DNA of 64,000 nucleotides from Nitrosospira sp. NpAV. GTDB taxonomy: Bacteria; Pseudomonadota; Gammaproteobacteria; Burkholderiales; Nitrosomonadaceae. Shown here piece by piece: positions 53,299 to 63,816 of the stretch. Position 1 is the stretch's first letter. Each line of letters opens with the position of its first letter. The stretch spans positions 122,669-186,668 of the forward strand of contig NZ_JXQM01000007.1 of the NCBI RefSeq assembly GCF_000832065.1. The letters run 5' to 3'. A program made the translations under genes and the position numbers. The notes under the pieces are model-generated. The model worked only from the letters and a program-made list of their open reading frames with translations. It ran no database searches and was not told the origin of the DNA.

Positions 53299-53853
53299 AT
53301 GGGTAGCACCAGCAGTCGCGTCACCCGCTGCCATCTGAATCAGTCGGTTTCGTCAGAGTTGGCATCGGGCAGGCCTGCCGGGCGCAACTCGGTCTATTGG
53401 GTACCCATTAAGCAGCTCTCGCTCATCCCCATTGTTGCAGCCGGAAATATCGGTGTTCTCTGTTTTTATTAATCGGCTCCTCATCCGCCGTCCAATATCA
53501 CCAAGCGACTTCATGCATTGACAGGTCGCCACGATGGCTTCGAGAGTTTATGACAACCAATTCTCCGTTGATGCGTTATATCAGGCATGGTTGCAGGGAA
53601 TAGTCAGAGTCGCGTTTCTGATTTGCTGCAAGCATGCGTATTTCTACTCATTGACAGGTGTACTTAAGTCCAATGGTCATCGCTATCAAAATCCGTAAGA
53701 TAGATTATGGATAAAGTTTTTTTAAGAACCTGAAATTTTATTCGCATTCCCTGCGATGAGAATAATGGGTAGTCACAAATGATTGTTTGGTTGGGAAAAA
53801 GATTCACCTTTGATTTCAAGCGAACATTTTAAATCATAAAGAGGAGATCGGAC
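53299..53853. other. Intergenic region
   Basis: 555 bases. I see no gene and no clear repeat. The last 100 bases are AT-rich and probably include the promoter of the next gene. Confidence 0.6.
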
Positions 53854-54285
53854 GTGGGCAAAATCGGATTGGTGGCATTGTTGGCGGGTATTGTTCTTGG
53901 TTATGGCAATCCGGTGCTGGCGCAGGAGGACAGCGCTGGGCAGACTGGTGGCGTGAGTGTAGACGAGGACAAGAAGCGTGGTGGTGGAGTCGCCATTGAT
54001 CATAGGAGCGAGAAAGCCAATGAGAACTCGAACGCCCAATGGTCTACCGGTGCAACAAAAGGTAAAGACCGTGCGGACCTGAGACATCAGCAGAACCAGG
54101 ATAGGAAGCAGGGCAAGAAGAATGGCAAGAAGAATGGGGACAAGGCCCGTGGCGGCAAGGATGATGACCACGAGAATGATGACGGCGACAAGGCTCGCGG
54201 CAATGACAAGGATGGTGGTGGCAAGGGTAAAGGCCATAACAAGAATCACGGCGGCAAGGCCGGCGGGCATGGTAAGAACAAGTAA
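53854..54285 (+). CDS. Secreted Lys/Gly/Asp-rich low-complexity protein
   Basis: 143 residues from a GTG with GAGGAGATCGGAC ahead. A signal peptide (GKIGLVALLAGIVLGYGNPVLA) is followed by a highly charged, disordered tail with patterns such as GKKNGKKNGDKARGGKDDDHEN and DKARGNDKDGGGKGKGHNKNHGGK (positions 93-138). No fold is expected. Such proteins may bind metals, polysaccharide or nucleic acid outside the cell; the family is not known. The opposite strand also shows a hydrophobic open frame that is only a shadow. Confidence 0.75.
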   Translation: MGKIGLVALLAGIVLGYGNPVLAQEDSAGQTGGVSVDEDKKRGGGVAIDHRSEKANENSNAQWSTGATKGKDRADLRHQQNQDRKQGKKNGKKNGDKARGGKDDDHENDDGDKARGNDKDGGGKGKGHNKNHGGKAGGHGKNK

Positions 54286-54383
54286 GGCAGGCCAGCGCAG
54301 CCAGGGTCACGATTCCAACCGGCCCTGGCGCTCGATAATCACGTATCAGAGATAACGAAGTCTTTTTTAGAAGGAGAATATAG

Positions 54384-54917
54384 ATGTCGAACGAATCCCT
54401 TAATCCCTGGAAGCTCGCCACGATTGGAATACTGTTGGTGGGCGCAACGGTGGCGGCTACCATGCTCGTTGTAGGACGAGATTCCAAGACCGAGCCTGAT
54501 TCTCCAACGGCGCAAATCAGTGAGGCACAAACGCCTGCAGCGGGGGGGAAGGCGGCTACCACCGTGAGTCCCGCGCCCGTAGCGCGCCAGCAGACCGCCC
54601 GCCCATCAAGTCCACCGCGGGCTGCATATCCTTCAAACTCAGTCATAGAGGAATGCAACCGGTATGCGAATGAAGAGGTAAATAGCAAAACCGAAGAAGT
54701 GCTCAAGAATGCCGCACTGGGTGCTGCTATTGGCGCGGCTGTGGGTGCGGCTGGCGGTGCCATTGCGGGCGGTGGGAAAGGTGCAGGCAAAGGCGCTGCT
54801 ATTGGCGGCGTAACCGGCGCGGCGGGGGGAGGTCTCTATGGACTCAACGAGACCAAGTCTCACGATGCGCAATACCAGGCTGCCTACGCTACATGCATGC
54901 GCACGAAGGGTTACTAG
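54384..54917 (+). CDS. Glycine-zipper membrane protein
   Basis: 177 residues. One N-terminal membrane anchor (LATIGILLVGATVAATMLVV), a Pro/Ala/Thr-rich linker, then a glycine-zipper region (GAAIGAAVGAAGGAIAGGGKG, about residues 112-150) as in outer-membrane and envelope-stress proteins. Two cysteines (C90 and C172) could pair. The ATG follows AGAAGGAGAATATAG. It is probably an envelope protein; its partner is unknown. Confidence 0.75.
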   Translation: MSNESLNPWKLATIGILLVGATVAATMLVVGRDSKTEPDSPTAQISEAQTPAAGGKAATTVSPAPVARQQTARPSSPPRAAYPSNSVIEECNRYANEEVNSKTEEVLKNAALGAAIGAAVGAAGGAIAGGGKGAGKGAAIGGVTGAAGGGLYGLNETKSHDAQYQAAYATCMRTKGY

Positions 54918-55040
54918 GCTTAATCGCGGGTTCTAGATACCGGGATCATAGCCGGGGCTGAGAGCTGCGCAAGCGCTCGGTGCTGTGCTGGGTTGGGCGG
55001 TACGAGCGCTTGCAAGGCCCACACTATTCGCTTCCTGGCC

Positions 55041-56195
55041 TTATTCCATCACCGCTGGTAATTGTGCGGCAAGCAAATTCTTTTCCCTGGTTGCCATACC
55101 CAGCAGCGCATAGCCCAGCAGCTTGCCTTGCGCACTTTGGAACAATGCTTTCACGCCGTTTTCGCTTTCCTCTATCAGCCATTCGCCTTGCGCATGAGGG
55201 TCGGGAGGTGAGACCACGGTTGCGCAGGCCGGGGTTTTAACTACTACGGGCATAGCGGGGTACCGTACCAGAGTTGGAGTGCGGGCAAGCGTTGCCGCGA
55301 GACCACGCGCGGCGTGCATGATCGGCATCACGAAAGGCAGTACCCTGCCATCCACCTCGGCGCAATCACCGAGCGCATAGATGTCCGAGTACCGGGTTTG
55401 TAGCGAGCGGCTTACCGTAATGCCGCGATTCACCTTAATGCCGGCTGCTTCCGCCAGGGCAGTGCGCGGGCGTAATCCTATGGCGGAGAGCAAGACATCC
55501 GTTTGGATGACTTCCCCATTGTCGAGCGTCAAGCGCAAGCTTTCTTGAATTCGTTCCACGCGCTGTGTCGCCGCGCCCATATGGAAAACTATACCAACAG
55601 CCTCCAGCCTTTGTTGCAGAAAGGCGCCCCCAGCCTGTGGCAGGAGCCGTCCCAGAGGGCGGGCGCTGATATCTATTACACGTACCCGATAACCGGCCAC
55701 GGCCAGATCGTTGGCAAATTCACAGCCGATCAGCCCTGCACCCAAAATCGTCACATCCTTTTTTCCCTTTAGCGTAATGCATAGTTGGTGGTAGTCGTCG
55801 AGATCATTTACCGACAAAATTGCGTCGACCCCGTCTCCCTCCAGCGGCAGACGGATCGGATCAGCTCCCAGGGCTAGAATGAGTTGACTGTAAGGAAGCT
55901 TTTCTCCACCTTGCAAGGTCACATTTTTACTGGCAGGGTCAAAAGCCGTTACGCGACTATGCGAACGAATGGTCATCTTCAATTGCTCGGCCATTTTTTC
56001 CGCGTTGGCATTGAGTATGGATAACGGCGTTTTACCTGTGGCCAGGGCATTTGACAGCATAGGCTTTGAATAGAATCCGCCATGATCCGCGGAAATGATC
56101 TGGATGGATGTTTCGGTGTCCAGTTTGCGAAATTCGCGAGCGACGGTATATCCCGCCAACCCGCTGCCGATGATGACTATAGGTTGCCGGCTCAA
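55041..56195 (-). CDS. FAD-dependent pyridine nucleotide-disulfide oxidoreductase (rubredoxin/ferredoxin reductase type)
   Basis: 384 residues from a TTG start at 56195. FAD motif IVIIGSGLAGYTVAREFRK, NAD(P) motif VTILGAGLIGCEFANDLAV and the C-terminal FAD motif IYALGDCAEVDG are present. The lack of the CxxxxC pair and the size point to the AlkT/NorW rubredoxin-reductase group. The normal partner, a rubredoxin, is not next to it. The start codon overlaps the TGA of a tiny upstream ORF, so it may be translated by coupling. Confidence 0.85.
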   Translation of the reverse strand: MSRQPIVIIGSGLAGYTVAREFRKLDTETSIQIISADHGGFYSKPMLSNALATGKTPLSILNANAEKMAEQLKMTIRSHSRVTAFDPASKNVTLQGGEKLPYSQLILALGADPIRLPLEGDGVDAILSVNDLDDYHQLCITLKGKKDVTILGAGLIGCEFANDLAVAGYRVRVIDISARPLGRLLPQAGGAFLQQRLEAVGIVFHMGAATQRVERIQESLRLTLDNGEVIQTDVLLSAIGLRPRTALAEAAGIKVNRGITVSRSLQTRYSDIYALGDCAEVDGRVLPFVMPIMHAARGLAATLARTPTLVRYPAMPVVVKTPACATVVSPPDPHAQGEWLIEESENGVKALFQSAQGKLLGYALLGMATREKNLLAAQLPAVME

Positions 56196-56311
56196 CCCTT
56201 CACCATTTCAAAATGGGCGCTTATCGTGCTCTGGACGGTGGAGGCAAAGTGCTGACTGACGATCGTTCCGTCACCGATGAGGTTATACATATCGTACTGA
56301 GATTCGGTCAT
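56192..56311 (-). CDS. 39-residue ORF coupled to the FAD reductase
   Basis: The ATG at 56311 has AAGGAACCCGGA ahead. The peptide begins MTESQYDMYNLIGDG and ends HFEMVKG; the stop overlaps the TTG start of the reductase (TTGA). The reductase TTG has no strong site of its own, so the tiny ORF could feed ribosomes to it. No known motif; in particular no cysteines, so it is not rubredoxin. Confidence 0.5.
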   Translation of the reverse strand: MTESQYDMYNLIGDGTIVSQHFASTVQSTISAHFEMVKG

Positions 56312-56523
56312 TCCGGGTTCCTTGCGAATAGCGAATGATAAATTATTTTCAACTAGAATTTTGATGTTTCCAAAGTTTATGCGGCATACTTTTGAGGTAT
56401 GGTAGCTGTATTAGTCAGCTGGACGTTGGTAAAGTTTAGTAGCGTAACCCAGATGCATGAGAAAATCCTGAAATCGGAGACAGCGAGCCGGAAACGCCGG
56501 CCGGCAAGGTATATAGCAAATTA

Positions 56524-57414
56524 ATGAGTATAAGTGTGATGGATATTGGCTTTATCGGTCTTGGCATCATGGGTAAGCCCATGGCCGGCCATCTTATCAA
56601 TGGCGGGCACGCATTGTTTCTGCATTCGCGTAGCGGCGTGCCGCAGGAATTGCTCGAACAAGGGGGCGAAACTTGTTTCTCGCCCAGAGAAGTGGCGCAA
56701 AAGGCAGGCATCATCATTACCATGCTACCCGATACCCCGGATGTAGAACGCGTGTTATTCGGTGAGAATGGCGTAGCGGAGGGATTGACGCCAGGCAAGA
56801 TCGTGGTGGATATGAGTTCCATCTCTCCCATTGAGACCCGGGTATTCGCCGCCAGGATCAACCAGCTCGGTTGCGATTATGTGGATGCTCCCGTGTCGGG
56901 TGGTGATATAGGCGCGAAGAATGCCACCCTTACCATCATGACGGGGGCCACGGAAACGGTATTTGAGAAAGTGAAGCCTGTTTTCGAGTTGCTGGGCAAA
57001 AGCGTCACCTTGATCGGTGATAACGGCGCTGGTCAGACTTGCAAGATTGCCAATCAGATCATCGTCGCGCTTACCATCGAGGCCGTGGGTGAGGCGTTGC
57101 TGCTTGCATCCAAGGCCGGCGTGGACCCGGCCAGGGTACGTCAAGCCCTCATGGGCGGATTCGCCGCATCGCGTGTCCTGGAGGTGCATGGCGAACGCAT
57201 GATCAAGCGTGCATTCGATCCGGGATTCCGCATCGAACTGCATCAGAAGGATTTGAATCTCGCGCTAGCGAGTGCGCGCGCACTGGGGGTGAGTTTACCC
57301 AATACCGCCGTCACGCAGGAGTTGTTCAGCGCATGTATCGCGCACGGCGGCGCGAAGCGGGACAGTTCGGCCTTGGTGCAGGCGTTGGAAAAATTGGCGA
57401 ATCATGAGATTTAA
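56524..57414 (+). CDS. glxR: Tartronate-semialdehyde reductase (2-hydroxy-3-oxopropionate reductase)
   Basis: 296 residues of the 3-hydroxyacid dehydrogenase family. N-terminal NAD(P) motif DIGFIGLGIMGKPMAGHLI; substrate segment DAPVSGGDIGAKNATLTIMTGA; catalytic Lys in GAGQTCKIANQI; C-terminal KDLNLALASARALGV. It reduces tartronate semialdehyde to glycerate in the glyoxylate-glycerate pathway. It heads a row with glcDEF (30-bp gap to glcD), in line with glycolate salvage after RuBisCO oxygenation. Close homologues act on other beta-hydroxyacids, so the substrate rests on context. Confidence 0.88.
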   Translation: MSISVMDIGFIGLGIMGKPMAGHLINGGHALFLHSRSGVPQELLEQGGETCFSPREVAQKAGIIITMLPDTPDVERVLFGENGVAEGLTPGKIVVDMSSISPIETRVFAARINQLGCDYVDAPVSGGDIGAKNATLTIMTGATETVFEKVKPVFELLGKSVTLIGDNGAGQTCKIANQIIVALTIEAVGEALLLASKAGVDPARVRQALMGGFAASRVLEVHGERMIKRAFDPGFRIELHQKDLNLALASARALGVSLPNTAVTQELFSACIAHGGAKRDSSALVQALEKLANHEI

Positions 57415-57444
57415 TAAAGATTTAATAAACCGGACTATCGAGCC

Positions 57445-58899
57445 ATGAATTCTCTCGAACTCGCCACCAGGCTGCGCACGTTTCTTCCGCCGGACGCGGT
57501 GCTCCATGAGACCGAAGACTTAAGGCCGTATGAGTGCGACGGTTTGTCGGCCTATCGGCAAGCGCCCATGATCGTCGCGCTGCCGCAAACAGAGGGCGAA
57601 GTGATTGAGGTCCTCAAGGCCTGTCATGCCGCCAAAACCCCGGTCGTGGCGCGCGGTGCCGGCACCGGTTTATCCGGTGGTGCGCTGCCCCATGCAGAGG
57701 GCGTGCTGCTCTCGCTCGCCAAACTGAAACGCATACTTGAAATTGATCCGGTGGCGCGCAGTGCCCGGGTCCAACCGGGCGTGCGTAATCTTGCCATTAG
57801 CGAAGCGGCAGCACCCTACGGCTTGTACTATGCTCCCGACCCTTCTTCGCAGATTGCCTGCTCCATCGGAGGCAATGTGGCAGAAAATTCGGGAGGCGTG
57901 CACTGTCTGAAGTATGGGCTTACCGTGCACAATATCCTCAAATTGAGGGTGGTAACCATCGCAGGTGAGATTCTGGAAATCGGCGGCGAGTGCCTGGACT
58001 CACCGGGCTATGACTTGTTGGCGTTGATGACAGGTAGTGAGGGCATGCTGGGTGTCGTTACCGAAGTTACGGTAAAACTCCTGCCCAGACCGGAAAAGGC
58101 GCAAGTCGTCATGGTGGCCTTTGACGACATCCGTAAAGCGGCGGATGCGGTGGCGAACGTGATCGGTGCGGGCATTATTCCGGCTGGCATGGAAATGATG
58201 GATAAAATCACCGCGCGCGCAGTGGAAGAGTATGTCCATGCCGGCTACAATCTTGATGCAGCCGCGATCCTGCTGTGCGAATCCGACGGTACGGTGGAGG
58301 AAGTTGTGGAGGAGATCCGTCGTATTGACGAGATCATGAACAAGAGCGGCGCAACCGAAATCATAACCTCCCGTGATGAAGCGGAGCGGCTCAAGTTCTG
58401 GGCTGGGCGCAAGGCCGCGTTTCCGGCGGCGGGTCGCGTTTCACCTGATTACTATTGCATGGACGGGACTATTCCACGCAACAAACTCGCGCAGGTATTG
58501 AGTGGGATTGAAGCGCTCTCCGTCGAATATGGGTTGCGTTGCATGAATGTCTTCCACGCGGGTGACGGTAATCTGCATCCGTTGATTCTTTACGATGCCA
58601 ATAAGACGGGCGAACTGGAAATGACTGAGAAATTTGGCGCGAAAATCCTTCAAATGTGTATTCAGGCCGGCGGAACCATTACCGGAGAGCACGGAGTCGG
58701 CATCGAAAAAATCAATCAGATGTGTTCCCAATTCAAGCCCGGGGAACTTGAGATGTTTCATGCGGTAAAGGCGGCATTCGATCCGGAGGGGCTATTGAAT
58801 CCCGGAAAAGCCGTTCCGACTCTACGCCGCTGTGCCGAACACGGCGCGATGCATGTGCATCGGGGCGAGGAAAAATTTCCGGAGTTGCCGAGGTTTTGA
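57445..58899 (+). CDS. glcD: Glycolate oxidase subunit GlcD
   Basis: 484 residues. FAD-binding type 4 domain (VARGAGTGLSGGALPHAEGV, DPSSQIACSIGGNVAENSGG) and FAD-oxidase C-terminal domain (FHAGDGNLHPLILYD, GGTITGEHGVGIEK) are those of GlcD. It oxidises glycolate to glyoxylate with GlcE and GlcF. Length and motifs are normal. It is the first of the glcDEF operon. Confidence 0.96.
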   Translation: MNSLELATRLRTFLPPDAVLHETEDLRPYECDGLSAYRQAPMIVALPQTEGEVIEVLKACHAAKTPVVARGAGTGLSGGALPHAEGVLLSLAKLKRILEIDPVARSARVQPGVRNLAISEAAAPYGLYYAPDPSSQIACSIGGNVAENSGGVHCLKYGLTVHNILKLRVVTIAGEILEIGGECLDSPGYDLLALMTGSEGMLGVVTEVTVKLLPRPEKAQVVMVAFDDIRKAADAVANVIGAGIIPAGMEMMDKITARAVEEYVHAGYNLDAAAILLCESDGTVEEVVEEIRRIDEIMNKSGATEIITSRDEAERLKFWAGRKAAFPAAGRVSPDYYCMDGTIPRNKLAQVLSGIEALSVEYGLRCMNVFHAGDGNLHPLILYDANKTGELEMTEKFGAKILQMCIQAGGTITGEHGVGIEKINQMCSQFKPGELEMFHAVKAAFDPEGLLNPGKAVPTLRRCAEHGAMHVHRGEEKFPELPRF

Positions 58900-58927
58900 A
58901 CGATAAACAGATCCGTAACCCTTGTCC

Positions 58928-60001
58928 ATGCAAGATATTGTAGGCCAATTTGCCGGCATTATCCGTGCCGCTGCCGAAGACAAAGTGCCGTTACGCATAC
59001 GCAGCGGAGGCAGCAAGGATTTCTACGGTAATCGCATCCCGGGGCAGAATGACCGCGTTCTTGATGCGAGCACTTACGCCGGAATCGTGGATTACGAGCG
59101 AACCGAACTGGTGTTGACGGCCCGCGCCGGTACTCGTTTGGCTGATCTCGAAACCGAGTTGCGCAAGCATGGTCAAATGATGGCGTTCGAGCCGCCGTAT
59201 TTTGGTTCCACTGCTACCCTTGGCGGTTGCGTCGCCACTGGCCTTTCTGGCCCGCGCCGGGCATCCGCCGGAGCAGTGCGGGACTTTGTGCTGGGCGTGC
59301 GCATGCTTGACGGCAGAGGAGATGACCTGCGTTTTGGCGGGCAGGTAATGAAAAATGTCGCGGGCTATGATGTTTCGCGTTTGATGACAGGTTCGATGGG
59401 AACGTTGGGTCTGTTGCTGGAAGTTTCACTCAAAGTGCTGCCGCTGCCGGCAATGGAGATCACGTTGCACATGGCCATGAAGGAAGCTGAAGCCATTGAA
59501 AGGATGAATCGTTGGGCCGCTAAGCCGCTGCCGGTTTCCGCCACCTGTTTTTGCGATGGCGGGCTTGCCGTAAGACTCTCCGGCGCCGAGCCTGCGGTGC
59601 GTGCAGCGCATGCGAAGCTGGGTGGCGATGAAATCGATGATGGAGGGGTTTTTTGGGAATCGGTACGCGAACAGTCGCATTCATTTTTTCAATCCGGAAA
59701 ACCCCTCTGGCGTCTATCCATAAAATCGACAGCCCCGCCGCTGCCTTTGCCGGGTAAGCAATTGATGGAATGGGGAGGCGCGCTACGCTGGTGGGCAGAT
59801 GAGACGGGAATCGATGCCGGTGTTGCACGCGAAATCGCGAAAGCTGCAGGCGGTCACGCCACGCTGTTTCGCGGCCATGAATCATGCGCCGATGTATTTC
59901 ATCCGCTCGAACCGGCGATGATGACTATTCAACGGCGTTTAAAGGAAAAATTCGATCCCATGGGGATACTCAATCCGGGCCGGATGTATCCTCAATACTA
60001 A
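58928..60001 (+). CDS. glcE: Glycolate oxidase subunit GlcE
   Basis: 357 residues from the ATG at 58928 (an upstream TTG is less likely). FAD-binding type 4 half domain: PLRIRSGGSKDFYGNRI, TLGGCVATGLSGPRRASAGAVRDFVLG, KNVAGYDVSRLMTGSMGTLG. GlcE is a shorter relative of GlcD and is needed for activity. It lies 28 bases after glcD and its stop touches the glcF start. Confidence 0.94.
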   Translation: MQDIVGQFAGIIRAAAEDKVPLRIRSGGSKDFYGNRIPGQNDRVLDASTYAGIVDYERTELVLTARAGTRLADLETELRKHGQMMAFEPPYFGSTATLGGCVATGLSGPRRASAGAVRDFVLGVRMLDGRGDDLRFGGQVMKNVAGYDVSRLMTGSMGTLGLLLEVSLKVLPLPAMEITLHMAMKEAEAIERMNRWAAKPLPVSATCFCDGGLAVRLSGAEPAVRAAHAKLGGDEIDDGGVFWESVREQSHSFFQSGKPLWRLSIKSTAPPLPLPGKQLMEWGGALRWWADETGIDAGVAREIAKAAGGHATLFRGHESCADVFHPLEPAMMTIQRRLKEKFDPMGILNPGRMYPQY

Positions 60002-61297
60002 ATGCAAACCCAACTCGCCGACTTCATTAAAGATTCCCCCGAAGGGCAAGAAGCCGATGCCATATTGCGGACTTGTGTGCACTGTGGTTTCTGCCTTGCC
60101 ACCTGCCCGACCTATCAGCTGCTGGGCGATGAGCTGGATAGTCCGCGCGGCCGTATTTATCTGATGAAACAGATGCTGGAAGGCGAGCCGGTTACGCAAA
60201 AAACCCAATTGCATCTTGACCGTTGCCTTACCTGCCGCGCCTGCGAGACAGTTTGTCCATCCGGCGTGCGCTATGGGCGGCTGGTGGATATCGGCCGGGG
60301 CATCGTTGAAAAAAAAGTGGGGCGTGGCGCGGCGGCCGGGGTCATGCGGTACGCACTGCGCCAGACCTTGCCTAACGCCAAGGTGTTTGCGTCCTTATTG
60401 AAACTGGGACGGGGTGTTCGCCCATTGCTTCCAGGCGGACTGAAAGATTCGATACCGCCGAGAGCGAAAGAAATGCCCTTTACTGGAGCATGGCCCCCTG
60501 CTCGCCATGCACGCAAGATGCTGGTACTCGAAGGTTGCGTGCAACCGGCGTTGGCTCCCAATATAAATGCCGCGACCGCGCGGGTATTGGACAAGCTTGG
60601 CATATCGCTGATCAAAGCGGAAAACGCGGGTTGTTGTGGAGCGGTTTCGTACCATCTCAATGCCCAGCAGGAAGGATTGGATTACATGCGCCGCAATGTG
60701 GATGCCTGGTGGCCGTATGTTGGAAAGGAAAGGGGAATCAATGCCCTGCAAGAAAGAGGAGGAGTGGAAGCGATCGTCATGACAGCCAGCGGTTGCGGCG
60801 TGACGGTGAAGGAATATGGCCACTTGTTGCGCCATGATCCAGTCTATGCGGAAAAAGCAGCTCGCATTTCGGAATTGTGTAAAGATATCAGCGAAATAAT
60901 CGAAATGGAAACCTCGGCGTTGGCTACCCTCATCGGCAGCCTGCCAGTTGACAAGAAAAAATCGAAACTTGCTTTTCATTCTCCCTGTACGCTGCAACAC
61001 GGCATGCGGATTCGCGGTGTCGTCGAGAGGATTCTGGTTACAGCGGGTTTTGAATTGACGGTTGTCCCGGACGCGCATCTTTGCTGCGGATCGGCGGGAA
61101 CCTACTCCATCCTGCAACCGGAGCTATCGCAACAGTTATTAAAAAATAAGGTGATGGCACTGGAATCGGGCAGCCCTTCACGCATCGCGACCGCCAATAT
61201 AGGTTGCCTCATGCACGTGCAAGGCGGCACATCGCTAGCAGTCAATCATTGGATCGAGATATTGGATGAAAAACTTGTTAAAGGGGCGCATGCCTGA
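60002..61297 (+). CDS. glcF: Glycolate oxidase iron-sulfur subunit GlcF
   Basis: 431 residues. Two 4Fe-4S motifs: CVHCGFCLATCP and CLTCRACETVCP. The C-terminal half has the two CCG domains (LEGCVQPALAP...GCCGAVSYH and HSPCTLQHGMR...LCCGSAGTYS). GlcF passes electrons from GlcDE to the respiratory chain. The ATG follows the glcE TAA directly (TAAATG). Confidence 0.96.
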   Translation: MQTQLADFIKDSPEGQEADAILRTCVHCGFCLATCPTYQLLGDELDSPRGRIYLMKQMLEGEPVTQKTQLHLDRCLTCRACETVCPSGVRYGRLVDIGRGIVEKKVGRGAAAGVMRYALRQTLPNAKVFASLLKLGRGVRPLLPGGLKDSIPPRAKEMPFTGAWPPARHARKMLVLEGCVQPALAPNINAATARVLDKLGISLIKAENAGCCGAVSYHLNAQQEGLDYMRRNVDAWWPYVGKERGINALQERGGVEAIVMTASGCGVTVKEYGHLLRHDPVYAEKAARISELCKDISEIIEMETSALATLIGSLPVDKKKSKLAFHSPCTLQHGMRIRGVVERILVTAGFELTVVPDAHLCCGSAGTYSILQPELSQQLLKNKVMALESGSPSRIATANIGCLMHVQGGTSLAVNHWIEILDEKLVKGAHA

Positions 61298-61512
61298 ATT
61301 TGCTCCCATGAATCATGGAATGAGGTTCCGCGCCAATTCCTGAGCCGGCTTATCGAGTCAATGAGAGATGGCGTCGCATATAAATTTCCCTATCGTTCTA
61401 TTGTGGCTTCGTATCCGATAGGACTTCATCGCGGGGTTTGCTTTTTCCCCTCGGGTTAACTCTATATAATCAGACTTATTTTTCCTTGGCCCTGTTTTCC
61501 TGGGTACTACTC

Positions 61513-63816
61513 ATGAGCTTCGTCAACAAGCCAATGGCGAAAAAGCCGAGCTCCAATCCCCTGCCGTCCAGAATCGTCAGGCTATTGCGTGAATCCTGCG
61601 GACTCGCCTTACTGGGGGTGGCGCTTTATCTGGTGCTGATATTTTATGGCTATGATCGTGCCGACCCTGGCTGGTCGCATAGCGGCGATGGTGCTCCGCA
61701 TAACCCTGGAGGTGTTGCGGGCGCCTGGCTGGCGGACTTGCTGCTGTATCTGCTCGGTGCTTCCGCCTGGTGGTGGGTGTTGTTTTTCCTTTATCTGGTG
61801 GCATGGAGTTATCATCGCATCGACGCCGTGGGAATATTTGATCGCCGCCCGTTATTTGTCTCAGCGGCAGGTTTCGTGGTATTGCTGGCCGCCAGCAGTG
61901 GGTTTGAAGCACTACGGTTATATACCCTTAAAATAATGCTGCCGCAGGCTCCAGGAGGCGTGCTGGGTCAGTTGATCAACGGAAATTTGTCGCAAATGCT
62001 GGGTTTTACCGGTGCCACTTTGGCATTGCTGATATTGATGGCGATCGGATTCAGCTTATTCACCGGCCTGTCGTGGGTGCGCTTCGCCGAGAAGCTGGGG
62101 GCGGTAATTGAAGGTACCTGGTTGTTTGCCGCGCGCCGCTGGGAGGACTGGCAAGATCGGCGCGCAGGCCTGGTTTCGGCAATCAAACGCGACGAATTGG
62201 TCGAGGTTGGTAAGAAGCGTTTCCATGAAAGTCCGCCTTTGCATATCGAACCTCCGGCTACCATCATCCTCAAGTCGTCGCGCGTCATCAAAGAGAAACA
62301 GACGCCGCTATTCGTGGATTTACCTGATTCACCCTTGCCGCCGCTGCATCTGCTGGATGAGCCGCCCAAGGATGTGGAAATGCTGTCGACGGATACGCTT
62401 GAATTCACGTCCCGTCTGATCGAACGCAAGCTGATCGATTTTGGGGTCGAGGTCAAAGTGGTGGCGGCATATCCCGGACCGGTCATTACCCGCTATGAGA
62501 TCGAACCGGCGGTAGGCGTTAAAGGTAATCAGATTCTCAATCTGGTGAAAGATCTGGCGCGCTCGCTCTCAGTGGTGAGTATACGCGTGGTAGAGACCAT
62601 TCCCGGCAAGACCAGCATGGGCCTGGAGATTCCCAATCCCAAACGGCAGGTGGTACGGCTATCGGAAATCCTCAGTTCGCAGGCATATTCCGACATGGGG
62701 TCGCCATTGACTATCGCATTAGGCAAGGATATAGGCGGTCATCCGGTGGTGGCTGACTTGGGGAGAATGCCGCATGTGCTGGTTGCGGGAACGACGGGAT
62801 CGGGTAAGTCGGTGGCGATCAATGCCATGATCCTGAGCCTTATCTACAAGGCTACGCCTGAGCAAGTGCGCCTGATCCTGGTGGATCCAAAAATGCTTGA
62901 GCTGTCTGTGTACGAAGGCATTCCCCATCTGCTGGCGCCTGTGGTGACCGATATGCGGCAGGCGGCAAGCGCATTGCGCTGGTGCGTGGCGGAGATGGAG
63001 CGCCGCTACAAGCTGATGTCGTCGCTGGGCGTGCGTAATCTCGGTGGTTACAATCAAAAAATCCGCGAGGCGATCAAGAACGACAAGCCGCTGACCAATC
63101 CGTTCAGCCTGACGCCGGATATGCCCGAGCCGCTGGAGGAGATGCCGCTGATTGTAGTGGTCATAGACGAACTGGCGGACTTGATGATGGTGGTGGGCAA
63201 GAAAGTCGAGGAGTTGATCGCAAGACTGGCGCAGAAAGCCCGTGCCGCGGGTGTGCATTTGCTGCTCGCCACGCAACGGCCTTCGGTGGATGTGATCACT
63301 GGCCTGATCAAGGCCAATATTCCGACGCGGGTAGCATTTCAGGTATCGAGTAAAGTGGACTCACGTACCATACTCGATCAGATGGGGGCGGAGACGCTGT
63401 TGGGGCAGGGGGATATGCTTTATCTGCCTCCTGGCAGCGGCTACCCACAGCGGGTGCATGGCGCTTTTGTCGCCGATCAGGAAGTGCACCGTGTGGTGGA
63501 ATATATCAAGGAACATGGCGAGCCGCGCTATGTGGAGGGCGTGCTGAATTCAATTGAAGAAGAAGGCGGCGGCAATGCAGGAGAAAATAACGGCATGGCG
63601 GGACTGGACAACGGTGAAGCCGATCCGCTCTATGATGAAGCCGTCGCCATCGTGCTCAAGACGCGCCGCGCCTCAATCTCGCTGGTGCAACGCCACTTGC
63701 GGATTGGTTATAACCGGGCCGCCCGGTTAATCGAGGAGATGGAGCGTGCCGGCCTTGTTTCGGCCATGCAAACCAACGGTAATCGGGAGGTACTGGTTCC
63801 TGCGCGGAATGATTAA
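61513..63816 (+). CDS. ftsK: DNA translocase FtsK
   Basis: 767 residues from the ATG at 61513; a TTG at 61438 and an ATG at 61534 are alternatives and none has a clear ribosome site. The N-terminus has about four membrane segments for the septum. The motor has Walker A ([15 protein letters not shown]) and Walker B ([15 protein letters not shown]); the C-terminal gamma domain ([38 protein letters not shown]) reads KOPS sites. It moves chromosome ends and activates XerCD at division. It is a short-linker FtsK, as usual in betaproteobacteria. Confidence 0.95.
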   Translation: MSFVNKPMAKKPSSNPLPSRIVRLLRESCGLALLGVALYLVLIFYGYDRADPGWSHSGDGAPHNPGGVAGAWLADLLLYLLGASAWWWVLFFLYLVAWSYHRIDAVGIFDRRPLFVSAAGFVVLLAASSGFEALRLYTLKIMLPQAPGGVLGQLINGNLSQMLGFTGATLALLILMAIGFSLFTGLSWVRFAEKLGAVIEGTWLFAARRWEDWQDRRAGLVSAIKRDELVEVGKKRFHESPPLHIEPPATIILKSSRVIKEKQTPLFVDLPDSPLPPLHLLDEPPKDVEMLSTDTLEFTSRLIERKLIDFGVEVKVVAAYPGPVITRYEIEPAVGVKGNQILNLVKDLARSLSVVSIRVVETIPGKTSMGLEIPNPKRQVVRLSEILSSQAYSDMGSPLTIALGKDIGGHPVVADLGRMPHVLVAGTTGSGKSVAINAMILSLIYKATPEQVRLILVDPKMLELSVYEGIPHLLAPVVTDMRQAASALRWCVAEMERRYKLMSSLGVRNLGGYNQKIREAIKNDKPLTNPFSLTPDMPEPLEEMPLIVVVIDELADLMMVVGKKVEELIARLAQKARAAGVHLLLATQRPSVDVITGLIKANIPTRVAFQVSSKVDSRTILDQMGAETLLGQGDMLYLPPGSGYPQRVHGAFVADQEVHRVVEYIKEHGEPRYVEGVLNSIEEEGGGNAGENNGMAGLDNGEADPLYDEAVAIVLKTRRASISLVQRHLRIGYNRAARLIEEMERAGLVSAMQTNGNREVLVPARND

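Noticed and set aside
53773..54270. Hydrophobic 165-residue frame on the minus strand
   Set aside because: It is antisense to the signal-peptide gene 53854-54285. Its Leu/Ile/Val richness comes from the complement of Lys/Asn/Asp codons, and it has no ribosome site.
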